Notes: a model not told the origin generated them from the sequence alone. DNA of 64,000 nt from Branchiostoma floridae (GCF_000003815.2 NC_049997.1:5120543-5184542), one strand, 5' to 3'. Shown: positions 12,832-25,230, numbered from the stretch's first letter. Numbers and translations are program-made.

Positions 12832-13905
12832 TTACCTCCATGAAATGTCATGGAGGTTATATTTTACCCTGGGTTTGTGTGTCTGTCTGTGTGTTTGTGT
12901 GTGTGTGTGTGTGTGTAAACAAAATAACTCAAGAACGGCTGGGTGGATTGGTTTCATACTTGGTGTGTTGGTAGTGTGTGATGAAAGCTGGAAATGATTA
13001 GATTTGGGGCCCCCTAGCGGCTTCCCTTGGTACTGCAGCGCAACTTCCGGTTTTGCTATCTCGGTGTTCTGAACAAGCTATGGCCACGATTTTTTATTAT
13101 TAGATAGCTCTTATGCTCAGGAAGAAATGACATAAGTTTGAGCCCCCTAGCGTCTAGTTTTGGGATAGCAGGGGCATTTTTGTCAAAAACTTCTGAAGAC
13201 GATAACTCAAGAAGGGAACAACGAATTTTCATGATTTTTGGTATGTAGGTACCTTAGACAATGTTGTACAAGATAAGATACTAATTATGCAAAATAGGAG
13301 TACATTTGCATAATTAATGAGAATATTCTATCATAGCAGTTTTTTCAATGTATCTCTTGTTTCAGACATGCTATGGTCTTGACATTTAGGTGGTAGATAG
13401 CTTTTAGTGCCATGACAAAGTGGGGCAAGTTTCAGCCCTCTAACATTTAATTGTGGAACTGCAGGGGCGTTTTTGTCAAGACACTCCAAAGAGGATAACT
13501 GCAGAAAGGAACGACGGATTGCCTGCATTTTAGGCATGCAGGTAGCTTAGGCAAAGATTTTCATAATGATATACATGTTATGCAAATGAGGACTTAATTT
13601 GCATTATTAATGAGGAAATTGTATAATTCCATTGTTTTTAATAACTGGACTTCAATAAATGTAACATATGGTTATTATGATAGGTGGAATGTAAGCAGAT
13701 ACCAAATATGGTAATGAGGAACTTATTTGCATAATTTATGGAAAAATCGCAAAACCGCTTTATGATTAATAATGGGAATTTTATAATTGTGACATGTGTA
13801 CGTTATTCAATGATGAACAACACCATGCATAAATTATGTTAATGTGTTAGTCAATTGCATGAAATTTACGAAAGCTCTACATTTTTTATATCATTAATTA
13901 GATTT
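12832..13905. repeat. Dispersed repeat of about 1 kb with GT microsatellite, copy 1
   Basis: Begins with the hairpin ACCTCCATGA/TCATGGAGGT, followed by a GT-rich tract and AACTCAAGAACGGCTGGGTG. It is strongly similar over about 1 kb to 40997–42045. It lies in the interval between the divergent TRM-A and TRM-B promoters. Type of element unknown. Confidence 0.75.
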
Positions 13906-13958
13906 AAAAAAACTGTCGAATCTAGTCCTAGCGCCCTCCCATTCATTACTTTCGAATA

Positions 13959-14166
13959 CTGTAAATGCAGAAATGTTCGCGGTGGATTAATATTCGCGGT
14001 TTTCGCGGTGACCACTTCACCGAGAATTTAAAACCACCGCGAACATTTTTCTATAATGATATTAGATTGCAGTCTATGTTGTTACCGCGAACTTAAATCC
14101 ACCGCGAAAAGTCCTTTTTCCCGCTACCGCGAAATTAAATCCCCGCGAACTTAAAAACATTTACAG
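13959..14166. mobile_element. CTGTAAATGC / CGCGG MITE, full copy (208 bp)
   Basis: Ends CTGTAAATGCAGAAATG and TTTACAG bounded by TA (13957–13958, 14167–14168). It contains several alternating CGCGGT/ACCGCG and CACCGCGAAC motifs. A TA duplication is typical of the Tc1/mariner group. Confidence 0.75.
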
Positions 14167-14607
14167 TAGTCTGTTTGGGTCATAGGTTACAAATATTTCA
14201 GTTTGACACTTTTTACAACAACTTTTACCTACTACTAAAACTGTCTGATTAATTAGATTTTAAAAAGTCTTCCGTGTTTTTTTCTAAAACTGTCTTTATT
14301 TGTAGCTGTCTTTATTTGTGATTGTGCGACAAATTATGTGTTGTGATACCCTCATCGCTCTTTCATCGCAGTTTGCGAAGGGGATCAAAGAATGCTAAGT
14401 TTGGAGAGCTACTTGTAACGTTAAGTTTAATCCTAATAAAACTAGTTAATGTTAAGAGCTTTATTGAAACAAAGGAAGGCTAGTCATTTTTTAACAAATG
14501 ACAAGAGTAAACGATAGATGAGCATGAAAATGATAGCTAGTATCCCCTCTACATTCTCCATCTTTGGAACAGCCCAATCTCATTTGAATACTTCCACATG
14601 GTACTAA

Positions 14608-14620
14608 TTTAGGCGGGAAA
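14608..14620 (+). promoter_or_regulatory. E2F-like box upstream of TRM-B
   Basis: TTTAGGCGGGAAA ends 53 bp before the ATG at 14673. The same core is at the equivalent place in the other three genes. Confidence 0.6.
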
Positions 14621-14672
14621 AGAGTCTGAGCTGAGGAAAACAGACGACACGTCACTCAGCCAAGCCAACAAA

Positions 14673-14683
14673 ATGGCGAAAAG
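14673..14683 (+). other. TRM-B 11-nt coding first exon
   Basis: ATGGCGAAAAG followed by the donor GTGAG. The phase-2 end fits the acceptor TTTTGCAG at 16601–16608, giving M-A-K-R-K-S-S. Confidence 0.85.
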
Positions 14684-17600
14684 GTGAGATACTGTCATCA
14701 TTTTTCATTATATTTTTATGAAAAATAAATTATGATACTTTGGAGATTCCTATGATACTGAGGAAACATGATGGGACCGTCTTTCTGAAATATGTTGATA
14801 GGAGAGCTAGGGCCGGATGCTGTTGAGGGAGGGGGGCACGCAAGTACAGTTTCGTGTGTTCAGTAACACTTCTTTCCTGTATCAAGTACGGTGGAAATTT
14901 TACTTTCGTCTTGCAAGTATTATCGACACGCTCAGCATGGCTGCTGTTTTGGAAATAATCCATAAATTTTGCATCGAAACTAGGAGAATAAAGGCAGCAT
15001 TTGCAAGCAAACGCATGATGTTTCCCTTCACGTTTTGTTTTAGCTGCCAAACACGGAGGCAGCCATCTTTTCTGTTTCAACTTTTGAAACATATGCTTTC
15101 TGATAATCTTTGATCATATTGAAAGCTTAACTCGCTGATAATTTTTTTTCAAAATCAGCTTTGGATCGATGTGTCGTGTTACACCACTGTGATCACCCTT
15201 GGTCAAGGGATTGGTAAGTGAACAAGGAGCTTTTATCAACTTGATAAAAGCTCCTTGCCATAACCACATTAAAAAAAACACATGAACAATAGCCGCATAC
15301 GAACAATAACTTTTTACACTCAGGTGAACATGTTCATAGCATAAATAATTGATTAAAATCAACATATTGGACAACATTTCAGAGTTACAAACTGTGCATA
15401 TAATGGCTAAGTGTTGATGGCACTACTGGCCATCGGTAATTGCTTTGTTGTTGAGATAGATTGTGTAATGAAGGAAGGACTTGCTAAGCCTCGTAGTACG
15501 GGCTTTCGGTACACTAATGGAGCTAGAGTTTCTAAGTGAGAGTCCTGTGGCTCCTGTTCTTTTTGGTGGTACCAAGTCATGCAGGGGGTGGTCTTCCCTG
15601 AGCATGCGTTCGAACAGCTGTACTGCTGCCTCCTTCCGTCTCACTTTGTGTGGGCAGGTCGGGTACGTTCAAGATGCTAAGCGTAAGTGCCAAGCTGCTC
15701 AGCAGTAGTGCCAAGACACATTTTCTCCTGTAAAGAGAACACATTTCAAAGAATGCGTCTCAGAGCCTGCTCAGAGCGGGGAGTCCAAGACAGCTTGTCG
15801 CAGTGTGTCTCCAATCTTCTATGTAATGTAATACAGTCCATCATGGAGCTGTGCTTACAGTAAGGCCATGTTGATTTGATTATATGGTTGACAGCCTCTG
15901 GGAACCTCAAAACTGATGTGAGTGTGAGAATTAAAAAAGAAAAAACCTGCGACCAAAAAAATTTCCTTTCCTTATGGAATATGAGTCTGGAAGGCTGAAC
16001 AAATGACTGAGCACACATGGTGGTATGGTATACTGAACAATAGATTCTTCACTTTTGTTATTTCATATATTCTTCTTCTACCTTGGAATTGATGGTAGCA
16101 TTCTATGGTGTTTGTTTGCAATCTATGTAGCATATATTTGCCCATTTTTTACTTTTTACAGTATGCTTAAAATGCTAAGGCTGTCTTGAGACATCTCTCG
16201 CAGAGACGTCTCAACAAACTGCTTTGAGGAGCTACTTTTAGCTATCGTACTTAATCAGGGCTCGAAATACCACCTGCGTATGCAGGTTAGTGCAGGTAAA
16301 TTTGGAGCTGTGTAAGTATTTCTGGTGTCTACCTGCACCTAACCAGCACTGGTCCATGTACTGGGTTTTATACATAAATGTTCTATGATCACCTGATGTG
16401 TGAAGAAAAAATAGCAATGCATTGTTCCTGAACAATTTTATTGTGATTCACAATTCTTAAGTTCAGAGTGGTACAGGTAAAATTTGTCTGGTGCAGGTGA
16501 TTTTTTATGTTACCTGCACCAGTGCAGATATGCAGAAAAGTATTTTGAGCCCTGCTTTATGTAAGTTGTAGCACACAGCACTAACCCATCCCAATTGTGT
16601 TTTTGCAGAAAAAGTTCAGAGCCCACAGAAGGCGCAAAGGCTGGAGGAGAAGCAAAGGCAGATGCCATACTCAGCAAGATTTCGGGTGAATTTCTTGAGT
16701 GTACAATCTGCCTGGAGCCCTTTAAAGATCCCAAGGTCCTGCCGTGTCTCCACACCTTCTGTGAGGGCTGTCTGAAGAAGTTCATTGCACAAGATAAAGT
16801 GAAGAACAAGTTTTCGTGTCCAACATGTCGGACGGAAACTGTACTTCCCAAGGGTGGAGTTGCGAGTTTCAAGAACAACTTCTTTGTTCAGAGCTTGAGT
16901 GACACAGTTCAGACTCACAAGAGTTTGGTAAGCAAGGAGGATGACAAAGTGCAGTGTGATGTCTGTGAAGAAGATGGGGCTAGCCAGGGCTGTTTTGTCT
17001 GTGAAGAGTTCTTGTGTGATGAGTGTGCTTGTGCCCATCGCCGTGCCAAACGTACGCGCGGTCACGAAGTCATCGGGGTGGCAGAATTGAAAGAGCAGCT
17101 AATCACCAAGACTGGATCCCTCAAGTCGAAATCCCTGCCGATTTGTACGAAACATGAAGACGAAAAGTTGAAGTTCTACTGTGAGACGTGCAAGCACCCC
17201 ATCTGTCGAGATTGCACGGTACTGCAGCACAAGAACCACACGTATGGCTACCTGGCAGATGCTGTGGTGGATGCCAAGGCAAAGATTAAAAATAAACTGA
17301 AAGCTGCCAGGCAGAAAATCACAAAATATGGAGGAAAGGAATGCGCTGTAGCAAAGAAGCAAGCTGAACTGGACACGAGGAGTAAGAAAGCTTCAGAAGA
17401 CATTGATGCAGCTGCAGAAGAAAAGATCAGACGTTACAGCGACCTTGTGAGACGCAAGCAGACTGAACTGAAAGAAAAGCTAGCCTCCATCACAGCAGAC
17501 CGTTCCAAGCAGCTCTCTGCTACAGCAGACAGTGTTAAGAGCACTGTAGGCAGTCTGTCCAGCACAGTGGACTTTTCACAGAAGGTTGTGGAACATGGGA

Positions 17601-19189
17601 GTGACTTTGATGTCATGAACGTGTACTCTGACATCACAGGAAGGCTGGAGTCTCTGCTAAATGGTCCACTCCCAAACATTCCCGATGATATCAGTTATGT
17701 CTTGTTTGATCCTAAGCAAGGAAAGGAGCAGAAAAGAGCCATCATTGGCAACATTGTCGATAGAAAAATGCCCAAGGCAGAGTTGGAAGAAGAAGAAGAG
17801 TCACGAGAAGAGGCAACCTTTCGTTTCACAGTTGAGAACTTCAGCAAGGTCACTGAAGCCTGTAGTCCTGCAACGTTCATCCGCAATCTGCCGTGGAAAA
17901 TAGAGGCAGTGCCTAAAGAAGACCCCGACAGCCAGCCACCAAACAATAAATCTCTTGGCGTTTACTTGAATTGTGATGTAAAGTCTTGTAGCTTGTGGTC
18001 TTGCTGTGCTACAGTTGAACTGAGGTTGATACCACAGAAGATAGGGGTAAAGACAGTGCGAAAGAAGTTTGAACATGTCTTCTACAGTGATGAGAGAAAC
18101 TGGGGATTCCAAGAATTCATGCCCTGGCACGAGGTGTGTGATCCACAGAAGGGATACATTAAGGATGACAAGATCATACTGGAGGCTTATGTGAAGGCAG
18201 ATGCACCTTGCGGTGAGAAGGAATTAGCCTCTGACGTCGATGAAGACATACTGGAGGAAGAAAAAAAGGAGGAAGAGTCACAAGCCAATGCAAGCTTTCG
18301 TTTTACAGTTGATAACGTAAGCAAGCTCTCTGAAGTCCAGCTCAGTCCTGCAACGTTTATCCGCAACCTGCCTTGGAAAATAGAGGCTGTCTCTGAAGAA
18401 GATCCCAACAGCCAGCCACCAAACAATAAAACTCTTGCCGTTTTCTTGAAGTGTGATGTTAACTCAGATAACTTGTGGTCCTGCCGTGCTTCGGTTGAAC
18501 TGCGGTTGATACCACAGAAGAAAGGGATAAAGACAGTCCAAAAAGAGTTTGAACATGTCTTCTACAGTGATGAGGACAACTGGGGGTTCCAAGACTTCAT
18601 GCCTTGGCACGAGGTGTGTGATCCAAAGAAGGGATACATCAAGGATGACAAGATCATATTGGAGGCCTTCGTTAAGGCAGAAGCCCACCGCGGCTTGAAG
18701 AAACTCATCATTGGCAAATTTTTCAGCAAAGAAATACCAGAGAAGGAGGTAGAGGAAGAAGATGAGTCGCGAGCGGATGCGACCATTCGTTTCACTGTGG
18801 AAAACTTCAGCAAGATGGAGAATGATCAGCATAGCCCTGTAGAATTCATCCGGAATCTGCCCTGGAAAATAAAAGCTGTGCCTGACCACTGTTCTGACAG
18901 CCAACTGGCTAACAAGAAGAGCCTGGCAGTTTATCTACAGTGTGATGGCAACACCAACAGCTTCTGGTCTTGCCGTGTGTCAGTCAAGTTTCGTTTGATA
19001 CCACAGAAAGGTATAAAGACTCATACTATGGAGACAGAACATGTCTTCTACAAGAATGGTGGTAACTGGGGGTTCCCGAAATTCATTCCTTGGGATGATG
19101 TGTGTGACCCACAGAAGGGATACATCAAGGATGACAAGATCATACTGGAGGCTCACGTGAAGGCAGATGCTCCTCATATCTTTGACTAA
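14673..19189 (+). CDS. TRM-B: TRIM-type E3 ligase with three USP7-like MATH domains (exons 14673–14683 and 16609–19189)
   Basis: Intact 863-residue protein and the best model of the family. RING C3HC4 uses C35, C38, C50, H52, C55, C58, C74 and C77. B-box 1 is at about 120–156 and B-box 2 at about 183–214. The coiled coil runs about 225–375. MATH modules are at about 405–539, 566–698 and 729–863. Each module is preceded by an acidic linker, and the genomic spacing between equivalent points is 480 and 489 nt, so linker plus MATH is the duplicated unit. The groove motifs are NWGF in all three. In USP7 the position before Trp is Asp; here it is Asn. The expected role is ubiquitin transfer to MATH-selected targets by a coiled-coil dimer. 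There is no transmembrane segment or signal peptide, so it is cytosolic or nuclear. The upstream exon, not the in-frame TTG at 16595, supplies the start. Confidence 0.92.
15223..15257. repeat. Perfect 35-bp palindrome in TRM-B intron
   Basis: Arms CAAGGAGCTTTTATCAA and TTGATAAAAGCTCCTTG around a single C. No other copy seen. Confidence 0.9.
15864..16020. mobile_element. Partial H-b MITE in TRM-B intron
   Basis: GGCCATGTTGATTTGATTAT with the following CTCTGGGAACCTCAAAACTG matches the left end of the 33945–34721 element. The right end is lost. The rest of this intron (14684–15860) shows no supported gene. Confidence 0.6.
16256..16554. mobile_element. CAGGGCTCGAAAT-family MITE, copy 2 (TRM-B intron)
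   Basis: Ends CAGGGCTCGAAATACCACC and TATTTTGAGCCCTG. The interior is close to copy 1 at 5126. No convincing target duplication. It ends 54 bp before the TRM-B large exon. Confidence 0.75.
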
Positions 19190-20872
19190 AACTTAACAAA
19201 TTGGCCTTAAGATGTTGAATCGGTAAGATGAAAGACTACAGCAGTCTGCATATAACATGCAGCAGAGATGTGAACGAGAAATTAGAGATGAGCAAACAGC
19301 AGTTTTTGCCATACAGTCGAGTCGTGCCAACAGTCGTGCCAAGACTGTCACATATAGTATATCCTAGCAGTAAGCCAACTGAATAATATCCGGGAATATG
19401 TGCCATATTAGGAATTTGAGAAGACATTGATATGCACAGAACATTTGACATTATCAACAGAGATCAGTGACAGTGTAAGATAGCACAAGCTGTCACACAA
19501 AACTGACTCATTTCACCAACCCCCAAGATCAAGTGTAACAGGGTGTTTGATAGTGACTTGTGCACTTTTCTGCTTTGACTAGAAAATCGCAACAATCAAA
19601 GATGAAGCAAGCCTTCCATCATGCCCGTATGCAGCAGGGGGGTGTCTTTAGACAAACGCTCAGACGTACTTACAGATTGTAGAGAAATAGGACACATGTA
19701 TTCAAATCATGGTGGATTGCAGCTTAAAGTGCCAGAATGCTGTTCAGTTCGATATGAGAAATATGATAATTTTGCCGAGAACAGTAACATTTTTATACAT
19801 GTAGATCATAATAGATATACAGCGAATGTACTGATGTATGCTACATGATATGAGAGAATTTATCATTGATTCACAAAGTTTGTTGGTTTCAAATGAGAAA
19901 CTAGAAAACAAACATATTCAAATAGGGAAAAAAACAAATTGTCAAGCAAGGGAAACTGACCATAAACTGAGTAAGTGTGACTTGATGTTTTTGAACTGGT
20001 CTTGTGAAAGGTAAGCCAAAGACTATGGTGAATCATTTAACACTGGGCCTGATCTGACTGTTACATTCCAAACTTTAACACAATTGTTGTTGTCCTTTCA
20101 GTACCTTTTCTCAAGTCAGAATTGCAATGCGGCTTTTCCACTTTTATTATGCCGGTGCAGATCTTGGGAGGGAAAAACCCTGATTATTTTCTTTTTGCTT
20201 ATGTTTCAAACATATAACACAACCAAGGAAAGAAAGCTGAACCCAAAACATGATTTTCTTGCACACTCCCAGAATCTGCTTGGAAATATATATACTATTG
20301 ATTACACTCACAGCAAGTTATTGTGTGGCTTTCAGAATTTTCATATTGAAAGCTAGCATTATCTTGTTTTTTGCCGTTATATTTCGTGCTAATTTGTATT
20401 AATATTAACACTAGCCACTCTAGTTATATGTTTTACTATCAATGTTTCTAAACATTGCATCTATCTCGAACATGAACTGTTATTTGTTAGTTTTTCTATC
20501 AATAACTAAACATTGCACAAGTGTTAAGATTTAACTTTTTATTTTCAATGATACTTCACTAACAATTTACAAGTACTTACTATTGCATTGATGCACTAAA
20601 CTTAACATTTCATTTAGGTCAAGATTTAATTTTTCTTTCTTATTACCAGTTTTCATTATCAGTGTTCATAAAAAGATTTGTAGTAGTTTAAAGTATTTAT
20701 GTTAGTATTATACTATCTAGAATATAGTTGACAAAATGTAATTCATTTCCTTTTGTGAAGTCGGTTATGTTTTGTAACTTATTACACATTGGAATATCAT
20801 TCTCTAGTACTGGAAACTTTGTGTGGCTATTCTTATATTTTCACTTTCAGCGGTATATGGTATCCTTTGCTA
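19190..20872 (+). other. Probable 3' UTR / flank of TRM-B, cut by gap
   Basis: AT-rich sequence after the stop. From about 20390 it has the same AACTAACA / AACATTGCA-type texture as the 3' flanks of the paralogues. No coding signal. No clear paralogous poly(A) site before the gap. Confidence 0.4.
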
Positions 20873-21338
20873 NNNNNNNNNNNNNNNNNNNNNNNNNNNN
20901 NNNNNNNNNNNNNNNNNNNNNNNNNNNNNNNNNNNNNNNNNNNNNNNNNNNNNNNNNNNNNNNNNNNNNNNNNNNNNNNNNNNNNNNNNNNNNNNNNNNN
21001 NNNNNNNNNNNNNNNNNNNNNNNNNNNNNNNNNNNNNNNNNNNNNNNNNNNNNNNNNNNNNNNNNNNNNNNNNNNNNNNNNNNNNNNNNNNNNNNNNNNN
21101 NNNNNNNNNNNNNNNNNNNNNNNNNNNNNNNNNNNNNNNNNNNNNNNNNNNNNNNNNNNNNNNNNNNNNNNNNNNNNNNNNNNNNNNNNNNNNNNNNNNN
21201 NNNNNNNNNNNNNNNNNNNNNNNNNNNNNNNNNNNNNNNNNNNNNNNNNNNNNNNNNNNNNNNNNNNNNNNNNNNNNNNNNNNNNNNNNNNNNNNNNNNN
21301 NNNNNNNNNNNNNNNNNNNNNNNNNNNNNNNNNNNNNN
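20873..21338. other. Assembly gap (466 N)
   Basis: Unresolved bases directly abutting a 160-bp tandem array, so the gap probably contains more repeat units. Confidence 0.99.
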
Positions 21339-21880
21339 TAGGCTAGTTTAGATTAGGAACTGATTATTCTAACCTGGATGCCAGACCCCCGATCTCAATC
21401 GTATCTGTCTAGAGCCTTTGTCAAGTTTGTGGACCTTCCTTGGGGTCTCTGAAACTGTGGAATTGGTGCAGTGCAGGTCTCGAAAACAGTCTGACACATA
21501 GGCTAGTTTAGATTAGGAACTGATTATTCTAACCTGGATGCCAGACCCCCGATCTCAATCGTATCTGTCTAGAGCCTTTGTCAAGTTTGTGGACCTTCCT
21601 TGGGGGCTCTAGAACCGTGGAATTAGTGCAGTGCAGGCCCCGGAAAAAGTCTGAGACATAGGCTAGTTCAGATTAGGAACTGATTATTCTAACCTGGATG
21701 CCAGACCCCGATCTCAATCGTATCTTTTTAGGGCCTTTGTGGAGCTTTCTTGGGGGTATGTTGGCTTTAGAACCGCGGAATTGGCCAGTGCAGGCCCTGG
21801 AAACAGTCTGACAACTCGACTAGTCTAGATAAGAAATTGATTATTTAACCTACCTACATGTACTACCAACCTAGTCCCTT
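21339..21880. repeat. 160-bp tandem repeat, 3 copies plus a degenerate fourth
   Basis: Units start TAGGCTAGTTTAGATTAGG at 21339, 21499 and 21659, with a decayed start near 21817. Copies 1 and 2 are almost identical; copies 3 and 4 are progressively diverged. Confidence 0.93.
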
Positions 21881-22440
21881 GAACTCCGGGTCGTTGGGGG
21901 GACAAGGTAGACATGAAGATAGAGATTATCAACACCGCTTATTCAACACCGTACACTAAATATTAAGTGTACTTTAAAACAAAAATTTCTAGTCTGTAGC
22001 TCAACCATAAGCAGGCAACCAGAATGTGTATTTATTAAACTCCCTGTGTTTCAAGAGGATTTGCAAATATTAGTCCTCAAAGGAAATGGAAGACGAAGGC
22101 CCAAGGTAAAGTATATTTTTTATCATATTCTACATTTTGTTCAAAAACATTTGTAATATATTTTCTTTAATTGTATATTGAAGACGTACGTATCAAATAC
22201 CTTTTGACGTGTTTGATATATTTGTGGGAAACATAAAGTTAATAACTTTTCGGTCCGAGGGCCGTCCAAGCCGTCTGCCTTAGACTTTCCCGAAGCCGGA
22301 AGCATGATGACGTCACGTGTGAATCAAAGGAAGCGGAAAGACGGACATGTATACTACAATCGTCATGGTTTAGAGATTGGTCCGGATATAACCTCATCCT
22401 TCATGATAATAGCCACGTAGTCAGTATGGTAGAGTCTAAG
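21881..22440. other. Intergenic, nothing recognised
   Basis: No supported gene or known repeat. Confidence 0.4.
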
Positions 22441-22850
22441 AAATGCGTGTAAACTCATCCACTGGAATTCATCCCGCACATCTGCTTGGAGGTGCGCTGA
22501 AAAGTCAGCTATTCTATGCCTTCCTTACATCTGCTTGAAAATGATGGTTCTTACATCTGTTGGAAGATGCTCAAACTCAACTATTCAAGAACATTCCTAC
22601 ATCTGTACACACACACCACATCTGCTTTGAAATGGTGAAAACTCAGACAAGTCATATTCAAGTCCTCTACATCTTTTTGGAGATGTTGATCCCCCAAACT
22701 GCTTTGAGTTCCTGAAACACTTCAAATATTTTCCTATATCTGCTTTGAGACGCTTGCTGTGCATCTGCTCGGAGATGGTAAAATCCAGACACAGGCTTCT
22801 TCTACACACAGGCTTTTTTCTACATCTGCTTGAAGATGCTGGTCCTCAAT
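22441..22850. repeat. Degenerate minisatellite based on ACATCTGCTTGGAGATG
   Basis: Irregularly spaced variants of ACATCTGCTTGGAGATG. The same unit forms a tighter array at 24.46–25.23 kb and occurs inverted at 54.98–55.1 kb. Confidence 0.75.
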
Positions 22851-22895
22851 ATGATATACATATCTTTACTTCTTTTTTTTGCTTGGAGAATATAC

Positions 22896-24440
22896 CAAGT
22901 CAAAGTTTATTGCACAACATTTGTAGAACGGGTACAATGTAAGGCAAACTTAGGCCATACCAATTTAATTTGTTGGTTCTCGGAATCACCGCTTCTATTT
23001 TTCCCAATTTCAAAAAAAAAAAAAAAAAATCCATGAGGTTATTTGCATGTTCATGAGAACTCATTTGCATGTTCGTGAGAGTTACATGGCCCCGTTACCT
23101 GGTACCTACAAGTTGCTGGACAAACTTCGGCTCAGTTAAACAAAACTTCTGAAACAAGTACTGGACATGCAAAAACAACTATCACCTGCTTATGTTTTCC
23201 TTTGTGTTGTAAATCATCGAAAACCACCAATAGATCGTGAAATTTGTGCTGAAAAATGACGATTCGGCAAACCAAAATGGCCGCCATGTAGCCAGTCACA
23301 AGTATGTAAATGAGATGCAATTTCATGCAAATGAGCACGCCTCTAGCGTTTTTTGCTTAAACTGCAGCTTTCACAAAGAGAACAATGAATCAGATGTTTC
23401 AGGCACTCTTATTTTTTGGGTGAAATGAAGTCATTTTCTTGTTGCTAACATACATTAGACATTATACTATGCTGAAAAAGTTTTTCAACCTTTTTAAAAG
23501 TTTTTTAATGTTGTTAATGATTTACTATGATGATTTATTACAACTGTTAAGCTTTATTACTGTGTGTACTTCTGTAATACTGCACATTATTTTGCATTTG
23601 TATTGTTGAAATTAAATATAAAATGTATGCTTACATGCAAATTTTTCATGTAATTGTAACTGGATAAGTATTCTGCCACACATATACCATGGTTTCAGGT
23701 CTGGAATTACCAACCTGAAACTCTGGACCTGAATCCAGACTTGTTGCAGGTTTTTTTTTTTTTTTTCGCCCTGTCGCTCCAACTTTTTTCTGAAAAAATC
23801 CGAGAACCAACAAATTAAATTGGTATGGCCTTAGGTTATGTTATACTACATTATATTGTACATGTATAAGACAACTAGCAGTATACAAGTAGTGTACAAT
23901 TCAAGCTAATAACTTAGCAATAGATGACGGCTATGTACTATTCGAAGAAACACAGTGTGAATGATGCGGTAGACTACTTACTAATAACATAAATCTAGAC
24001 TACTTACAAAAATCTGGTAACATACTACATGCAGGCTCCATTTTTATACAAACACTATGATAGAAAGGAGACACAGCAAGGATCTTATTATCTGGTATAT
24101 ACATTACTATGACAATGTATACAATATTAAGTTGTTATCATGAGGTTTCTTTTCTACATAGATGTATATATGTATTGGCCTACGTATATGACATAAGTAC
24201 ATGAAATAGCTCTCTGTCTTTGGTAATGATTTGTACTTTATCGCCTGCATTAATTTTGCTCTTTCTTCTATGTAAGTCGGACATTCTATAACGAAATGGT
24301 ACTCATCTTCTACACCTTCTTTGCACATTGGACAGAGTCTCTGGCTTGCTGGGATATTATTGTTTCGGCCTTTTTCAATTTCTAAATGATGTGCAGCAAT
24401 TCTGAGTTTTGTTTTGTTTTGTTTTGGACCGACATAAGAT
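22896..24440 (-). mobile_element. LINE 3' fragment, split by a MITE
   Basis: Non-LTR retrotransposon 3' end on the minus strand. It is made of 22896–22952 plus 23831–24440, separated by the MITE at 22953–23830. The coding remnant (about 24107–24440, minus) ends a reverse transcriptase polyprotein and carries the zinc-knuckle-like motif C-x2-C-x8-H-x4-C (LCPMCKEG...YHFVIEC), typical of LINE C-termini. It is 5'-truncated and therefore inactive. A near-identical 3' end is inserted in TRM-D at 48711–49136. Confidence 0.8.
22953..23830. mobile_element. Harbinger-like MITE, H-c relative (878 bp), inserted in the LINE
   Basis: Ends GGCCATACCAATTTAATTTG and its reverse complement, with TTA on each side. 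The LINE copy in TRM-D reads GGCAAACTTAGGTTA with no insert, so it serves as the empty site and proves the ends and the TTA duplication. Confidence 0.92.
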
Positions 24441-24459
24441 GCTGGTCTCCCACAACTGC

Positions 24460-25230
24460 TTGTAGTCACTGGTCCCCCATCTGCTTGAAGATGGTTAAAA
24501 CCCAGGTATTGTAGGCTTTTTCTACATTGATTTGTAAATTGAGATGCGTGGTCCTCCACATCTGCTTGGACATGCTGGTCCCCCTACATATGCCTTGAGA
24601 TAGGGCTCCCCACATCTGCTTGAAGATGATGGTCCCTACATCTGCTTGAAGATGATGGTCCCCACATCTGCTTGGTGATGATGGTCCCTACATCTGCTTG
24701 AAGATGATGGTCCCTACATCTGCTGGGACATGTTGGTCCCCTACATCTGCCTTGACATGGTGCTCCCCACGTCTGCTTGGTGATGATGGTCCCTACATCT
24801 GCTTGAAGATGATGGTCCCTACATCTGCTGGGACATGCTGGTCCCTTACATCTGCTTGAGCTTCCCACATCTGCTTGAAGATGATGGTCCCAACATGTGC
24901 TCGGAGATGCTGAAAACTCAACTGTTCACGGACTTTCTTACATCTGCTTCGAGATACTGGTTCCCAACATCTGCTTGGAGATGCTGAAATTAAACTGTTC
25001 AATAACTTTCTTATATCTTCTTGGAGATGCTGGTTCCCAACATCTGCTTGGAGAAACTAAATTGTTTAATGGCTTTCTTACATCTGCTTTGAGATGCTGG
25101 TTCCCAACATCTGCTTGGAGATACTGAAACTAAACTGTTCAATAACTTTCTCATATCTGATTGTTGATGCTGGTCCCCCAACATCTACTGGAAACTCAAA
25201 CTTCCCTACCTACATCTGCTTCAAGATGCT
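24460..25230. repeat. 26-bp minisatellite (ACATCTGCTTGAAGATG...)
   Basis: Tandem units near 24.6–24.9 kb read ACATCTGCTTGAAGATGATGG followed by TCCCT, about 26 bp, then become irregular. They lie just upstream of the TRM-C promoter. They also produce long spurious open frames. Confidence 0.85.

Noticed and set aside
16595-16608. TTG start immediately before the TRM-B large exon
   Set aside because: This stretch is the intron acceptor; the shared ATG micro-exon explains all four genes.
24460-25230. CRISPR-like repeat array
   Set aside because: Eukaryotic context, irregular unit spacing, no unique spacers; it is a minisatellite.
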